Below are positions 38,496 through 49,777 of a stretch of DNA of 64,000 nt, in pieces. The stretch is taken from assembly GCA_946479745.1 (NCBI GenBank), contig CAMLGZ010000001.1:403671-467670 (forward strand). The letters run 5' to 3'. The stretch is from an uncultured Pseudoxanthomonas sp. (GTDB taxonomy: Bacteria > Pseudomonadota > Gammaproteobacteria > Xanthomonadales > Xanthomonadaceae). The translations under genes were made by a program, and so were the position numbers. Numbering within the stretch: the first letter of the stretch is position 1; the number at the start of each line of letters is the position of its first letter. The notes under the pieces were generated by a model, which was given only the letters and a program-made list of their open reading frames with translations, was not told the origin of the DNA and searched no databases.

Positions 38496-39398
38496 CTATT
38501 TCTTCGCAGCGAACAACGCATCCAACTTCTGCTCGAACTCGTGATAGCCGATGCGCTCGTACAACTCCTCGCGCGTCTGCATCAGATCCACCACATTCTT
38601 CTGGTGACCGTCGCGACGGATCGCGGTGTACACCGCCTCAGCAGCCTTGTTCATGGCGCGGAACGCGGACAGCGGATACAACTGAATCGCAACACCCACC
38701 GAAGCCAGTTCCTCGCGCGTAAACAACGGCGTCTTGCCGAACTCGGTGATGTTGGCCAGCACCGGCGCCTTCACCGCTTCGACGAAACGCTGGTAAGTGG
38801 GAAGATCGTAGGCGGCTTCGGCGAAGATGCCGTCGGCGCCGGCTTCCACGCAGGCGATGGCGCGCTCGATGGCCGCGTCCACGCCGTCGACCTGGATCGC
38901 ATCTGTGCGGGCGATCAGGAAGAAATTGGAATCGGTCTTCGCATCGGCGGCGGCCTTCACCCGATCCACCATCTCCGCGGCACTCACGATCTCCTTGCCC
39001 GGACGATGGCCACAACGCTTGGCGCCCACCTGGTCCTCGATATGGCAGGCAGCCGCGCCGGCTTTGATCAGCGACTTCACCGTACGCTCGATGTTGAAAG
39101 CGCTGGGGCCGAAGCCGGTATCTATGTCCACCAACAACGGCAGATCGCACACGTCGGTGATGCGGCGTACGTCCACCAGCACGTCATCGAGCGTATTGAT
39201 GCCCAGGTCGGGCAATCCCAGCGAACCGGCGGCGACGCCGCCGCCGGACAGATAGACGGCACGATAACCGGCGCGCTTGGCCAGCAGCGCGTGGTTGGCG
39301 TTGATGGCGCCGATCACCTGCAAGGGCGATTCGGCGGCCAGCGCGGCGCGGAACTTCATTCCCGGTGAAGCGGGGGCGCCAGCGGTTGGGTTGCTCAT
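38496..39398 (-). CDS. prpB: 2-Methylisocitrate lyase PrpB
   Basis: PrpB splits 2-methylisocitrate into pyruvate and succinate, the last step of the cycle. The 300-residue enzyme of the ICL/PEPM superfamily shows [16 protein letters not shown], the metal-binding [12 protein letters not shown], the catalytic-loop Cys segment [15 protein letters not shown] and [23 protein letters not shown] lies nine bases before the ATG. It is the first gene of the minus-strand prp cluster and is divergent from the HTH-citrate synthase gene across a 144-base spacer with operator-like repeats. Confidence 0.96.
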   Translation of the reverse strand: MSNPTAGAPASPGMKFRAALAAESPLQVIGAINANHALLAKRAGYRAVYLSGGGVAAGSLGLPDLGINTLDDVLVDVRRITDVCDLPLLVDIDTGFGPSAFNIERTVKSLIKAGAAACHIEDQVGAKRCGHRPGKEIVSAAEMVDRVKAAADAKTDSNFFLIARTDAIQVDGVDAAIERAIACVEAGADGIFAEAAYDLPTYQRFVEAVKAPVLANITEFGKTPLFTREELASVGVAIQLYPLSAFRAMNKAAEAVYTAIRRDGHQKNVVDLMQTREELYERIGYHEFEQKLDALFAAKK

Positions 39399-39506
39399 GC
39401 GGCAGGACTCCTCGTGATGGTCCGCCGCGGCGCGGCGGGCCGGGCGGCGGAGGTGCGCGAATGGTACGCCCCTCGTCGGGCGGCAAATCTGGCACTATCG
39501 GGAGTA

Positions 39507-39533
39507 TTGATCAATCTTGATTTAGTGAATCAA
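39507..39533. promoter_or_regulatory. Candidate operator between prpB and the HTH-citrate synthase gene
   Basis: A perfect TTGATCAA palindrome (39507-39514) is followed by TTGATT-TAGTG-AATCAA (39517-39522 and 39528-39533). The AT-rich patch stands out from the GC-rich spacer and ends ten bases before the ATG of the divergent gene. On the minus strand TTGATT and TCAATA with a 17-base gap could be the prpB promoter, so a protein bound here could block both genes. Confidence 0.5.
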
Positions 39534-39542
39534 CCTATCGCC

Positions 39543-40763
39543 ATGGCCACCGACCTGCTCTCCGCTCAGGAAACTTGCCGAATCCTTGGCATCAGCCAGG
39601 CCACGCTGTACGCCTACGTCAGCCGCGGCCTGCTGGAATCGCGCCCCGGCCCGGACCACCGCAGCCGCCTGTACCCGCGGCAGGACGTAGAGCGGCTGGC
39701 GCAGCGCAAGCAGGCCGGCCGCGGCGCCGCCCGGGGCGCCGCGCAAAGCCTGGACCGCGGCCTACCGGTGCTGGAGACACGGATCTCGCTGATCCGTCCC
39801 GACGGGCCGTACTACCGGGGCAAGTCGGCGATTGCCGCGGCGCGCAACGGCGACACTCTGGAAGACATCGCACGCCTGCTGTGGGACTGCGGCGAGCACG
39901 ATCCCTTCGCGCTGGAAATCGACCCGCACTGGCCAGCGACCGTGACCGCGATCGCCAGCGACGCGCGCCTGCCGCCGCTGGAACGCGCAATGTCCGCGAT
40001 TCCTCTGTTGGCGCTGGAAGTACGCCACTCCTTCAACTCCGCACCGCGCGTGCGTCACGAGATAGCGGCCACGCTGTTGCGGCACAACGCGGCGCTGCTT
40101 GTGGCCCAGCCGCCCTTCGCCGGACCGGTACACCGACTGCTGGCGCAGAATTGGAAACCCGGCGACGAGAATTTCGCCGAGCTGGTACGCGCGGCGCTGG
40201 TGGTCTGCGCCGACCACGAACTGAATGTTTCCGCCTTCGCCGCACGCGTGGTCGCCTCCACTGGCGCGCATCTGCATGCCACGGTCTGCGGCGGACTGGC
40301 TGCTTTGTCGGGCCCGCGCCACGGCGGCGCCACTGCACGCACGCATGCCTTGATCGCCGATGCGGGCGAGGCGCCGTCGGTGCGCGAATTCATCGAAACA
40401 CGCTGGCAGCGCGGCGACGACCTTCCGGGATTCGGCCACGCGCTGTATCCGCACGGCGATCCGCGCGCCGCCGAAATCCTTTCCCGCTTGCGCCAGTCGC
40501 ATGCAGGCACGCCGATGATGCTGCGGCTGGAAGAGATCATCGCCGTCGCTGAGGAAATCAGCGGCCAACGTCCGAACATCGACTTCCTGCTGGCTTCGAT
40601 CTGCCAGATCCACGGCTTGCCGGCCACGCCGGCGCTGGTGATGTTCGCCGCCGGACGCCTGGCCGGCTGGCTTGCGCATGCGCTTGAGCAACAGGCGCTG
40701 GGAAGATTGATCCGTCCACGCGCCAGTTACACCGGGATGGCACCGACGCTGGGGGAACAATGA
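39543..40763 (+). CDS. Helix-turn-helix/citrate-synthase fusion, putative prp regulator
   Basis: Residues 5-55 form a MerR-type/excisionase-like helix-turn-helix (LLSAQETCRILGISQATLYA, then RSRLYPRQDVERLAQRK). From about residue 75 to the end is a full citrate-synthase domain with active-site residues kept: His225 in CADHELNVSAF, His260 in GPRHGGAT, His299 in GFGHALYPHGDPRA, Asp347 in NIDF and Arg391 in RLIRPRASYTG. The 406-residue protein could be an enzyme, a DNA-binding sensor, or both. It lies between prpE and prpB and is divergent from prpB, where a prp regulator would be expected. No PrpR-type sigma-54 activator or GntR gene is present nearby. The regulatory role is inference. Confidence 0.85.
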   Translation: MATDLLSAQETCRILGISQATLYAYVSRGLLESRPGPDHRSRLYPRQDVERLAQRKQAGRGAARGAAQSLDRGLPVLETRISLIRPDGPYYRGKSAIAAARNGDTLEDIARLLWDCGEHDPFALEIDPHWPATVTAIASDARLPPLERAMSAIPLLALEVRHSFNSAPRVRHEIAATLLRHNAALLVAQPPFAGPVHRLLAQNWKPGDENFAELVRAALVVCADHELNVSAFAARVVASTGAHLHATVCGGLAALSGPRHGGATARTHALIADAGEAPSVREFIETRWQRGDDLPGFGHALYPHGDPRAAEILSRLRQSHAGTPMMLRLEEIIAVAEEISGQRPNIDFLLASICQIHGLPATPALVMFAAGRLAGWLAHALEQQALGRLIRPRASYTGMAPTLGEQ

Positions 40764-40780
40764 GGCCTTTCCTCTATCGA

Positions 40781-40923
40781 CCGTCATCCCGGCGAATGCC
40801 GGGACCCAACTTTCAGCGTATGCGCAGTTGCCGATAGCCGTTTCAATCGAACTTCGCATTGCCGATGGCTGCGGAAGTGTCCAGGCAGTCAAAGTTGGGT
40901 CCCGGCATTCGCCGGGATGACGG
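40781..40923. repeat. Inverted repeat with perfect 33-bp arms between the HTH-citrate synthase gene and prpE
   Basis: Arms at 40781-40813 and 40891-40923 (CCGTCATCCCGGCGAATGCC continuing GGGACCCAACTTT, and its complement) match at every position around a 77-base loop. Each arm itself contains the short hairpin CCCGGC GAAT GCCGGG. It lies between converging genes and could end both transcripts. Confidence 0.9.
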
Positions 40924-41017
40924 CTTCAAATATTGCACTCTCTTCGAGCTCTTCGAGCTAAATCGTCTTTCATTGAAAGCCATGTAGCGCGGCAACTCAC
41001 CATCGTCGCCGTACGTT

Positions 41018-42919
<1,902 letters not shown>

Positions 42920-43009
42920 CTTGGCCTCCCGGTCGGTCCTACACGGGCCCAGCATAGGCCCGCACGGGGGCACTCACCTTGCGACCTTGGTCTAGGTATT
43001 ACTCAGCCG

Positions 43010-43834
43010 CTATCGGGCCGGCTCCCGGTATTCCAGCACCTCGCCGTCGCGGAAGCGGATCTCTTGCGGCCGCCATTCCACTACGAAGTCCTCCGCGGAC
43101 ATGTTCACGAAGGCGCGCTCGTCTGCCTTAGGGTTGCCCTGGCTGGAGCATTGAAAATCGATGTGGTCGCCGGGAAGCAGCCGGTCCTGAGTGAAATAAC
43201 AACCGCTGAGGGTGGAAAGCTCCGTAGGCGACGGATGCGCATTGAGGATATCCACTGTGCCCCGAACCGATTCCAGCGTGCGGTCGGTACGGTTCTCCAA
43301 CCGATAAGTCGCAAGAAACACTTCGTCTTCCACCCCACCCCGTTTGACGATGACCTGGGTGGCCTTCGCCCGTTCTGCCAGCGCAGCGCGCGGCGTATTG
43401 GGTTCGGCGCGCAACACCGCCGCCTGGCTCACCGGCAGGATCTCGCGGCCCAGCAGACTCACCGAGGTGGCATCGCGCAAGGGCGCATAGGCCAGGTCGC
43501 GCTGCTCCTGCATACCGCGCGCCCGCGATTGCTGGCCGGACTGCTGCACCAGAAAGGATCTCTGCAGTTCGATCGCTTCGGAGAAGGTATGCGCAGTGAA
43601 CGGCTCGCCAGGGTCGGCCATGGAAGCAGGCATCACATCACCGTGACTGCGCTTTACGTAGCTCAGCACCAATTCCCTGTCTTCCTGCGGCAATGCATCC
43701 AGCTGCGCCTGCACCGTGGTCAAATCATCCGTACCGAAAGGGAGTCTGGTGTGGTGCGGATCGCGCGACCTGATCCCACCCCAGACCCCGAGCGCCAACA
43801 ATATGGCCAGAATGATCCAGACGATTTTCGACAC
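43010..43834 (-). CDS. Membrane-anchored protein of unknown function
   Basis: The family is not recognised. The 274-residue product has one N-terminal membrane segment (MSKIVWIILAILLALGVWGG) and then a soluble, probably periplasmic region. That region has a helical part (LVLSYVKRSHGDVMPASMAD and TFSEAIELQRSFLVQQSG) and a beta-rich C-terminal half with a possible disulfide pair (LSGCYFTQ and FQCSSQG). The pattern EVFLATYRLENRTDRTLESV resembles an immunoglobulin-like secreted fold. The gene stands alone between prpE and the mdh terminator, in the same direction as prpE. Confidence 0.7.
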   Translation of the reverse strand: MSKIVWIILAILLALGVWGGIRSRDPHHTRLPFGTDDLTTVQAQLDALPQEDRELVLSYVKRSHGDVMPASMADPGEPFTAHTFSEAIELQRSFLVQQSGQQSRARGMQEQRDLAYAPLRDATSVSLLGREILPVSQAAVLRAEPNTPRAALAERAKATQVIVKRGGVEDEVFLATYRLENRTDRTLESVRGTVDILNAHPSPTELSTLSGCYFTQDRLLPGDHIDFQCSSQGNPKADERAFVNMSAEDFVVEWRPQEIRFRDGEVLEYREPAR

Positions 43835-43859
43835 ACGATTCCCCAGTTCTTTCGTAAAT

Positions 43860-43885
43860 AAAAACGCCGGGCATTGCCCGGCGTT
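43860..43885 (-). terminator. Intrinsic terminator after mdh
   Basis: On the minus strand a 10-bp stem AACGCCGGGC/GCCCGGCGTT with a 3-base loop is followed by TTT and a short A/T tail. It lies 25 bases after the mdh stop. Confidence 0.85.
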
Positions 43886-43909
43886 CTGCTGCGGTCTATC
43901 GACGCGGCA

Positions 43910-44896
43910 TCAGCCCAGCAAGTGCGCTACGCCTGCGCGCTCTTCTTCCAGCTCGTCCAACGTCTTGTCCATGGCCGCGCGGCTGAAAGCGTCGACTTCC
44001 AGACCTTCCACGCGGGTGTATTCGCCATTGGCGGTGATCACCGGCACGCCGTACATCACGCCTTCGGGAATGCCATAGCTGCCATCGGAAGGCACGCCCA
44101 TGGTCACCCACTTGCCGTTGCTGCCCAGCACCCAGTCGCGGACGTGGTCGATGGCGGCATTGGCGGCCGAAGCGGCGGAAGACAGACCGCGCGCTTCGAT
44201 GATCGCCGCGCCGCGCTTGCCCACCTGAGGGATGAATGCATCGCTGTTCCAGACCGCATCGTTGATCTTGTCCTTCAACGAAGCGCCGTTGACCGTGGCG
44301 AAGCGGTAATCGGGATACATGGTCGGGCTGTGGTTACCCCACACGATCAACTTCTCGATATCACCCACCGCAACGCCGGCCTTGTTGGCCAGCTGCGACA
44401 GCGCGCGGTTGTGGTCCAGGCGCAGCATCGCGGTGAAGTTCTTCGCCGGCAGGTCCGGCGCCGACTTCATGGCGATATAGGCGTTGGTGTTGGCAGGGTT
44501 GCCGACCACCAGCACCTTGACGTTGCGCGAAGCGACCTTGTTCAACGCCGCGCCCTGGGCGGTGAAGATCTTGGCGTTTTCCAGCAGCAGGTCCTTGCGC
44601 TCCATGCCCGGGCCGCGCGGACGCGCGCCGACCAGCAGGGCCACGTCGACGTCCTTGAACGCCACTTCCGGATCGTCGGTGCCGACCATGCCGGCCAGCA
44701 GCGGGAACGCGCAGTCTTCCAGTTCCATCATCACGCCCTTCAGCGCGGCCTGGGCCTTGTCGATCGGCAGTTCCAGCAACTGCAGGATCACCGGCTGGTC
44801 CTTGCCCAGCATTTCGCCGGAGGCGATGCGGAACAGCAAGGCATAACCGATCTGGCCGGCGGCGCCGGTGACTGCAACACGGACGGGGGTTTTCAT
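43910..44896 (-). CDS. mdh: Malate dehydrogenase
   Basis: Mdh interconverts malate and oxaloacetate with NAD+ in the citric acid cycle. The 328-residue protein is of the LDH-like (MDH type 2) group with the nucleotide fold [20 protein letters not shown]. Substrate Arg residues lie in [17 protein letters not shown]. The catalytic Asp/His pair is expected near [11 protein letters not shown] and [13 protein letters not shown]. It is followed by a strong terminator and preceded, 35 bases upstream on the same strand, by a glutaredoxin-like gene, suggesting one transcript with the aminotransferase. The oxaloacetate it makes links to the aspartate aminotransferase upstream. Confidence 0.96.
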   Translation of the reverse strand: MKTPVRVAVTGAAGQIGYALLFRIASGEMLGKDQPVILQLLELPIDKAQAALKGVMMELEDCAFPLLAGMVGTDDPEVAFKDVDVALLVGARPRGPGMERKDLLLENAKIFTAQGAALNKVASRNVKVLVVGNPANTNAYIAMKSAPDLPAKNFTAMLRLDHNRALSQLANKAGVAVGDIEKLIVWGNHSPTMYPDYRFATVNGASLKDKINDAVWNSDAFIPQVGKRGAAIIEARGLSSAASAANAAIDHVRDWVLGSNGKWVTMGVPSDGSYGIPEGVMYGVPVITANGEYTRVEGLEVDAFSRAAMDKTLDELEEERAGVAHLLG

Positions 44897-44931
44897 GTCG
44901 GTAATCCTATGGAAATTATGGGGTTTTGGAA

Positions 44932-45300
44932 TCAGAAAACATCGTAGCCGAGCGGCTTCAGACGCGATTTGATGGTCGCGGTGTCGTAGCCCTGGATCAC
45001 TTCCTGCCCGACGATCGTCACTGGCACACCGCGAGTACCCAAGGCGCTTGCGGCGCGGTCGCCCTCTGCTTCGTCGATGTCGAGAACGCGATACCGCACT
45101 CCTTCACGCTCGAATTCCGCCTGCAGTTGGCGGCAATAGCCGCACCATTCCGCAGCGAGCATGACGATCCTGGTATCTCCGGTCAGCAGCCGCGGATCGT
45201 CAGGATGCAAAGGCCTTTCACGGTTGGCCAGGTGGGACCCGAAAGCATAGATCCCACCCGCGGCACCGAGAAACAGCATCACCCAAAGAATCGCGCGCAT
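44932..45300 (-). CDS. Membrane-anchored glutaredoxin-like protein
   Basis: The 122-residue protein has an N-terminal hydrophobic segment ([20 protein letters not shown]) and then a short glutaredoxin/thioredoxin-like domain. The redox motif WCGYC is in [14 protein letters not shown], and the cis-Pro loop is [19 protein letters not shown]. It would face the periplasm if the segment is a signal anchor, acting as a thiol-disulfide exchange protein; the partner is unknown. It is packed between the aminotransferase (15 bases) and mdh (35 bases) genes on one strand. The stop at 44932 precedes the mdh ribosome site. Confidence 0.83.
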   Translation of the reverse strand: MRAILWVMLFLGAAGGIYAFGSHLANRERPLHPDDPRLLTGDTRIVMLAAEWCGYCRQLQAEFEREGVRYRVLDIDEAEGDRAASALGTRGVPVTIVGQEVIQGYDTATIKSRLKPLGYDVF

Positions 45301-45315
45301 TCCTTTCTCCGAAGG

Positions 45316-46515
45316 TCAGCTGAGTTCGGCGAAGAATTCCTGGATGCGCTGCATGCCCGGCGCCAGTTGCGGCGTCGGGCAGGTGTAGCTGATGCGCAAC
45401 GCGCGCGGCTCGCCGAAGGCCGAACCCGGCACGCAGGCCACGCCCTTGCTTTCCAACAACGCATTGCAGAAGTCGATGTCGTTATTGATCACCTTGCCGT
45501 CGTGCGACTTGCCGAAGGCCACGCTGATGTCCGGGAACACATAGAACGCGCCCTGCGGACGCGGGCATACCACACCCGGTATTTCGGCCAGCGCCGCCAT
45601 GACCTGATCGCGCTTGCCCTGGAATTCCAGGTTCTTGGCTTCGGTCACGTCCTGCGGGCCGGACAGCGCGGCGATGGCGGCAGCCGTGGTCACTTCCGGA
45701 ATGTTGGTGATGTGGTTGGAATTGAGCGTGGTCACCGCCTTGGCGATCGACTCCGGACCGGCCATGAAACCCACGCGCCAGCCGGGCATGCCGTAGGTCT
45801 TGGACAGCGAATCGACGAACACGGTGCGCTCGCGCAGTTCCGGACGCGCCTGCACGAAGTTGTAGTACTCCAGACCGTCGAACAACATGCGGTTGTAGAT
45901 GTCGTCGGTGATGATCCAGGTTTCCGGATACTTCACCAGCACATCGGCCAGGGCGATGATTTCTTCCTTCGTGTAGACCATGCCGGTCGGGTTGGAAGGA
46001 TTGTTGAACAGGAACACCTTGGGCTTCTTGGCCAGCGCGGCGTCCAGTTGTTCGACCGTCAGCTTGTAGTCCTGGCTGGCCGGGCACGGCAGTTCCAGGA
46101 TCCTGGCGTTGACGATCTCGGCGATATCGACATAAGTGGTCCAGTACGGCGCCGGGAAGGCGATGGTGTCGCCTTCGTCCAGCAGCGCTTCGGCCAGGTT
46201 GTAGAGCACGTGCTTGGCGCCGATGCCGGTGGACAGGTTGGCGCGTGTATAGCCGATCAGGCCCAGGTCTTCCATGTGCTTGAGGAAGGCGTCCAGCAGC
46301 GCATCGGCGCCGCGGTTGGACCCGTATTGACCGGAATCCTTGGCCAGCGCGTCGCGCGCGGCCTGGTAGACGTGTTCACCGGGCAGGAAGTTGGGAACGC
46401 CGATGGAGAAACTGATGATGTCGCGGCCGGCGGCCTTGAGCTTCTTGGCCTTTTCTGCGACCGCCATGATCGCGCTGGGCTTGGCGCGGCCCATGCGTCC
46501 TGCTAACTGGAGCAT
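45316..46515 (-). CDS. Aspartate aminotransferase-type PLP enzyme (class Ib)
   Basis: The 399-residue class I aminotransferase shows FSIGVPNFLPGEHVYQAARD, the cofactor segment NNPSNPTGMVY, ITDDIYNRMLFDG with the pyridine-nitrogen Asp, and the PLP Lys in DSLSKTYGMPGWRVGF. The late Arg is in ALRISYTCPTP. The short N-terminus and GIGAKHVLYNL pattern suit the thermophile-type (Ib) AspAT, which makes aspartate and oxaloacetate. It would link nitrogen metabolism to the mdh product from the same operon. An extended -10 box TGCTAAAAT lies 78 bases upstream. The exact substrate range cannot be fixed by eye. Confidence 0.9.
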   Translation of the reverse strand: MLQLAGRMGRAKPSAIMAVAEKAKKLKAAGRDIISFSIGVPNFLPGEHVYQAARDALAKDSGQYGSNRGADALLDAFLKHMEDLGLIGYTRANLSTGIGAKHVLYNLAEALLDEGDTIAFPAPYWTTYVDIAEIVNARILELPCPASQDYKLTVEQLDAALAKKPKVFLFNNPSNPTGMVYTKEEIIALADVLVKYPETWIITDDIYNRMLFDGLEYYNFVQARPELRERTVFVDSLSKTYGMPGWRVGFMAGPESIAKAVTTLNSNHITNIPEVTTAAAIAALSGPQDVTEAKNLEFQGKRDQVMAALAEIPGVVCPRPQGAFYVFPDISVAFGKSHDGKVINNDIDFCNALLESKGVACVPGSAFGEPRALRISYTCPTPQLAPGMQRIQEFFAELS

Positions 46516-46592
46516 TGCGAAAACCTCGTGGGGTGAGGAACAGACTTGCTAGGAGCAGACTGGCTGCCACGCACCGTTTATTGCGGCGCAAA

Positions 46593-46601
46593 ATTTTAGC
46601 A
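46593..46601 (-). promoter_or_regulatory. Extended -10 promoter upstream of the aminotransferase gene
   Basis: The minus strand reads TGCTAAAAT, an extended -10 element, 78 bases before the start codon. No clear -35 is present. Confidence 0.45.
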
Positions 46602-46665
46602 TGGACCGCCAGTCCGCTCTGCCGTGCGGGAGGGGCCAAACCCCTCCCACTCCAGCCCGATTGGC

Positions 46666-47160
46666 TCAGGCGCTGAGGTGGCGGTTCCACTCGGCCACGC
46701 GGTCGGCGTTGGCGGCCAGCACGGCGGAGGCGTCGCCCTCGATCTTGACCGAGCTGATGGCATCGCCGCCGGCTACGCTGTCCACCACATCCAGGCCCTC
46801 AACGACCTTGCCGAATACGGTGTGCTTGCCGTCCAGCCACGGGGTGGGCACGTGGGTGATGAAGAACTGGCTGCCGTTGGTATTGGGGCCGGCATTGGCC
46901 ATGGACAGCACGCCGCGGTCGTGGCGCACGCCATTATTGGTTTCGTCCTCGAAACGGTAGCCCGGGCCGCCGCGGCCGGAACCTTCCGGACAGCCGCCCT
47001 GGATCATGAAATCGGGGATGACGCGATGGAAGCTGAGGCCGTCGTAGAAGCCGCGCTGGGCCAGATTGACGAAATTGGCGACGGTGAGCGGGGCCTTGTC
47101 GGGATACAGCTCGATCTTGATGGGGCCGCGGGCGGTGTCGAAGGTGGCGGTCAGGGACAT
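46666..47160 (-). CDS. ppiB: Cyclophilin-type peptidyl-prolyl isomerase B
   Basis: The 164-residue cytoplasmic protein is a single cyclophilin domain that speeds cis/trans isomerisation of prolyl bonds. The active-site Arg is in [16 protein letters not shown], followed by [19 protein letters not shown] with the conserved Gln-Phe pair and [19 protein letters not shown]. It has no signal peptide, so it is PpiB-like rather than PpiA. The start at 47160 has GGAG nearby. It is divergent from typA; the -10 box of typA lies in the shared spacer. Confidence 0.95.
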   Translation of the reverse strand: MSLTATFDTARGPIKIELYPDKAPLTVANFVNLAQRGFYDGLSFHRVIPDFMIQGGCPEGSGRGGPGYRFEDETNNGVRHDRGVLSMANAGPNTNGSQFFITHVPTPWLDGKHTVFGKVVEGLDVVDSVAGGDAISSVKIEGDASAVLAANADRVAEWNRHLSA

Positions 47161-47316
47161 TGGGGACTCCATGGTTGATGACAGCGAAGGAAACAATTCA
47201 GCGAATTCTTCAGGATTGGGGCGTTTTTGCCGATCAAAACCGCCAAACCGGCGGCGGCAATCCGAATCCGGCCCCTTTCCGGACCGCTCCCGAGCTAAAG
47301 CACGGATTTAACCCGC

Positions 47317-47322
47317 TATAAT
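47317..47322 (+). promoter_or_regulatory. -10 box for typA
   Basis: A perfect TATAAT lies 53 bases before the typA ATG and within the divergent spacer with ppiB. The -35 hexamer is not clear. Confidence 0.55.
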
Positions 47323-47374
47323 ACGCGGCTTCCTTCCCTGCCCCGAGCGCGGCTCCAAAATCGCGCCTTTCGTC

Positions 47375-49204
47375 ATGTCCATTCAGAACCTCCGCAATAT
47401 CGCCATCGTCGCCCACGTCGACCACGGCAAGACCACCCTCGTAGACTGCCTGCTCAAGCAGTCGGGCACGTTCAGCGAACGCACGGTCACCACCGAGCGG
47501 ATGATGGACAGCAACGACCAGGAAAAGGAACGTGGCATCACGATCCTTTCCAAGAACACCGCCATCAACTGGCAGGGCAACCGCATCAACATCGTCGACA
47601 CCCCCGGACACGCCGACTTCGGCGGCGAAGTGGAGCGCGTGCTGTCGATGGTCGACTCGGTGCTGATCCTGGTCGATGCGATGGACGGCCCGATGCCGCA
47701 GACCCGCTTCGTCACCCAGAAGGCATTCGCGATGGGCTTCAAGCCGATCGTGGTGGTCAACAAGATCGACCGCCCAGGCGCGCGTCCGGACTGGGTGATC
47801 GACCAGGTGTTCGATCTGTTCGACAAGCTGGGCGCCACCAACGAGCAGCTCGATTTCCCGATCGTCTACGCTTCGGCCCTGCACGGCTACGCCAGCCTGG
47901 ACGACGCCGCCCGCGAAGGCGACATGACCCCGCTGTACGAAGCGATCATGAAGCACGTCTCGCCGCCGGAAGTGGACCGCGAAGGTCCGTTCCAGATGCG
48001 CGTCAGCCAGCTGGACTACAACAACTTCGTCGGCCTGATCGGCGTCGGCCGCATCCAGCGCGGCAAGGTGCGCACCAACATGCCGGTCAGCGTGATCGAC
48101 CGCCACGGCAAGAAGCGCCAGGGCAAGGTGTTGCAGGTGCTCGGCTTCCTGGGCCTGGAGCGCATCGAAGTGGAAGAAGCCGAAGCCGGCGATATCGTCG
48201 CCATTTCCGGCGTGGCCGACCTCAGCATTTCCGACACCATCTGCGCGCTGGATACGCCCGAAGCGCTGCCCGCGCTGACCGTGGACGAGCCGACCATCAG
48301 CATGACCTTCCAGGTCAACAACTCGCCGTTCGCCGGCAGCAAGGAACACAGCGGCGGCAAGTTCATCACCAGCCGCCAGATCCGCGAGCGCCTGGAGCGC
48401 GAAACTCTGCACAACGTGGCGCTGAAGGTCGAGGAAGGTTCGGATCCGGACAAGTTCCTGGTCTCCGGCCGTGGCGAGCTGCACCTGTCGGTGCTGATCG
48501 AAACCATGCGCCGCGAAGGCTTCGAACTGGCCGTGTCGCGCCCGGAAGTCATCATCAAGGAAATCGACGGGCAGCAGATGGAACCCGTCGAGCAGCTGGT
48601 CGTCGATATCGAAGAGCAGCATCAGGGCGGCGTCATGGAAAAGCTGGGCGTCCGCAAGGGAGCGCTCAAGAACATGGAGCCGGACGGCAAGGGACGCGTG
48701 CGCCTGGACTACATGATCCCGGCCCGCGGCCTGATCGGTTTCCAGAACGAATTCCGCACCCTGACCCAGGGTTCGGGCCTGCTGTTCCATGTGTTCGACC
48801 ACTACGGTCCCAAGGAACAGGGCGCCATCGCCAAGCGCCAGAACGGCGTGATGATCGCCAATGCGCCCGGCGCGACGCCGGCCTACTCGCTAGGCCCGTT
48901 GGAAGAGCGCGGCAAGCTGTTCGCCGCCGAAGGCGACAACGTGTACGAAGGCCAGCTGATCGGTATCCATTCCAAGGACAACGATCTGACCGTCAACGCC
49001 ATCAAGACCAAGCCGCTGACCAACATGCGCGCTTCGGGCAAGGACGATGCGATCAAGCTGACCCCGGCCATCAAGTACACGCTGGAGCAGGCTCTGGACT
49101 TCATCGAGGACGACGAGCTGGTGGAAGTCACTCCGAAGGAAATCCGCCTGCGCAAGAAATTCCTCAACGAAAGCGACCGCAAGCGCGCCTCACGCGCGGC
49201 CTGA
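47375..49204 (+). CDS. typA: Translational GTPase TypA/BipA
   Basis: BipA is a ribosome-binding GTPase related to EF-G that helps 50S assembly and stress growth. The 609-residue protein shows the G-domain set: [15 protein letters not shown] (P-loop), ERGITI (switch I region), [15 protein letters not shown] (switch II), [14 protein letters not shown] and SALHG. Domain II and III follow. The BipA-specific C-terminal domain has [20 protein letters not shown] and [20 protein letters not shown]. Length is that of the E. coli protein. It stands alone after its promoter, and a short membrane-protein gene follows after 31 bases. Confidence 0.97.
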   Translation: MSIQNLRNIAIVAHVDHGKTTLVDCLLKQSGTFSERTVTTERMMDSNDQEKERGITILSKNTAINWQGNRINIVDTPGHADFGGEVERVLSMVDSVLILVDAMDGPMPQTRFVTQKAFAMGFKPIVVVNKIDRPGARPDWVIDQVFDLFDKLGATNEQLDFPIVYASALHGYASLDDAAREGDMTPLYEAIMKHVSPPEVDREGPFQMRVSQLDYNNFVGLIGVGRIQRGKVRTNMPVSVIDRHGKKRQGKVLQVLGFLGLERIEVEEAEAGDIVAISGVADLSISDTICALDTPEALPALTVDEPTISMTFQVNNSPFAGSKEHSGGKFITSRQIRERLERETLHNVALKVEEGSDPDKFLVSGRGELHLSVLIETMRREGFELAVSRPEVIIKEIDGQQMEPVEQLVVDIEEQHQGGVMEKLGVRKGALKNMEPDGKGRVRLDYMIPARGLIGFQNEFRTLTQGSGLLFHVFDHYGPKEQGAIAKRQNGVMIANAPGATPAYSLGPLEERGKLFAAEGDNVYEGQLIGIHSKDNDLTVNAIKTKPLTNMRASGKDDAIKLTPAIKYTLEQALDFIEDDELVEVTPKEIRLRKKFLNESDRKRASRAA

Positions 49205-49235
49205 TCGGGTTTCTCAGAATCAGCTCGTCGTAGTA

Positions 49236-49715
49236 GTGACGCAAACCGCCTACAACCCGGCTCCGCAAGCGCATCCGGGTTTGCATGTGCTGGCCCTGTT
49301 CGAGGGCCTGAAAGGTTTGCTGGCACTGGTCGCGGCCGCCAGCCTGGAAGTGCTGGGGCCGCAGCCGCTGCGCAATGTGATCAAGGCGCTGATCGCCAAA
49401 TTCAACCTCGACCCGGCCCACGGGACCCTGCCCTCGCTGCTCGACGCCATCAATCCGGGCGCCGTGCATCTGGCGGTGGCGGTGGTGTCGCTGTACGCCG
49501 TCTGGCGCCTGGTCGAAGCCTGGGGCCTGTGGCGGGCGAAGGCGTGGGCTTCCTGGCTGGGTTGCGTGGGCACTGCAGCCTATCTGCCGCTGGATGTGTA
49601 TGCGCTGTACCACCACCACGGCTGGCACACCTGGGCGGTGCTGGTGCTCAACCTGATCGTAGTGGCGGTGCTGGCGCGCGATCTGGTCAAGCGGCGTACG
49701 CCCACCCGTACTTGA
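49236..49715 (+). CDS. DUF2127 family membrane protein
   Basis: The 159-residue protein has four hydrophobic segments. Its layout is that of DUF2127: a first helix after GLHVLALFEGLKGLLALVAA, an amphipathic loop, a second at AVHLAVAVVSLYAVWRLVEA, and the conserved GLWRAKAWASWLGC segment. The function of the family is unknown. The start is a GTG 31 bases after typA, without a strong ribosome site. It may be co-transcribed with typA and the following amidase gene. Confidence 0.83.
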   Translation: MTQTAYNPAPQAHPGLHVLALFEGLKGLLALVAAASLEVLGPQPLRNVIKALIAKFNLDPAHGTLPSLLDAINPGAVHLAVAVVSLYAVWRLVEAWGLWRAKAWASWLGCVGTAAYLPLDVYALYHHHGWHTWAVLVLNLIVVAVLARDLVKRRTPTRT

Positions 49716-49777
49716 GATTGCGCGTTCCGCGGATGCTGAGTAGCCTGCCTTACGCACCTTCCCGGGGACGAAACACA

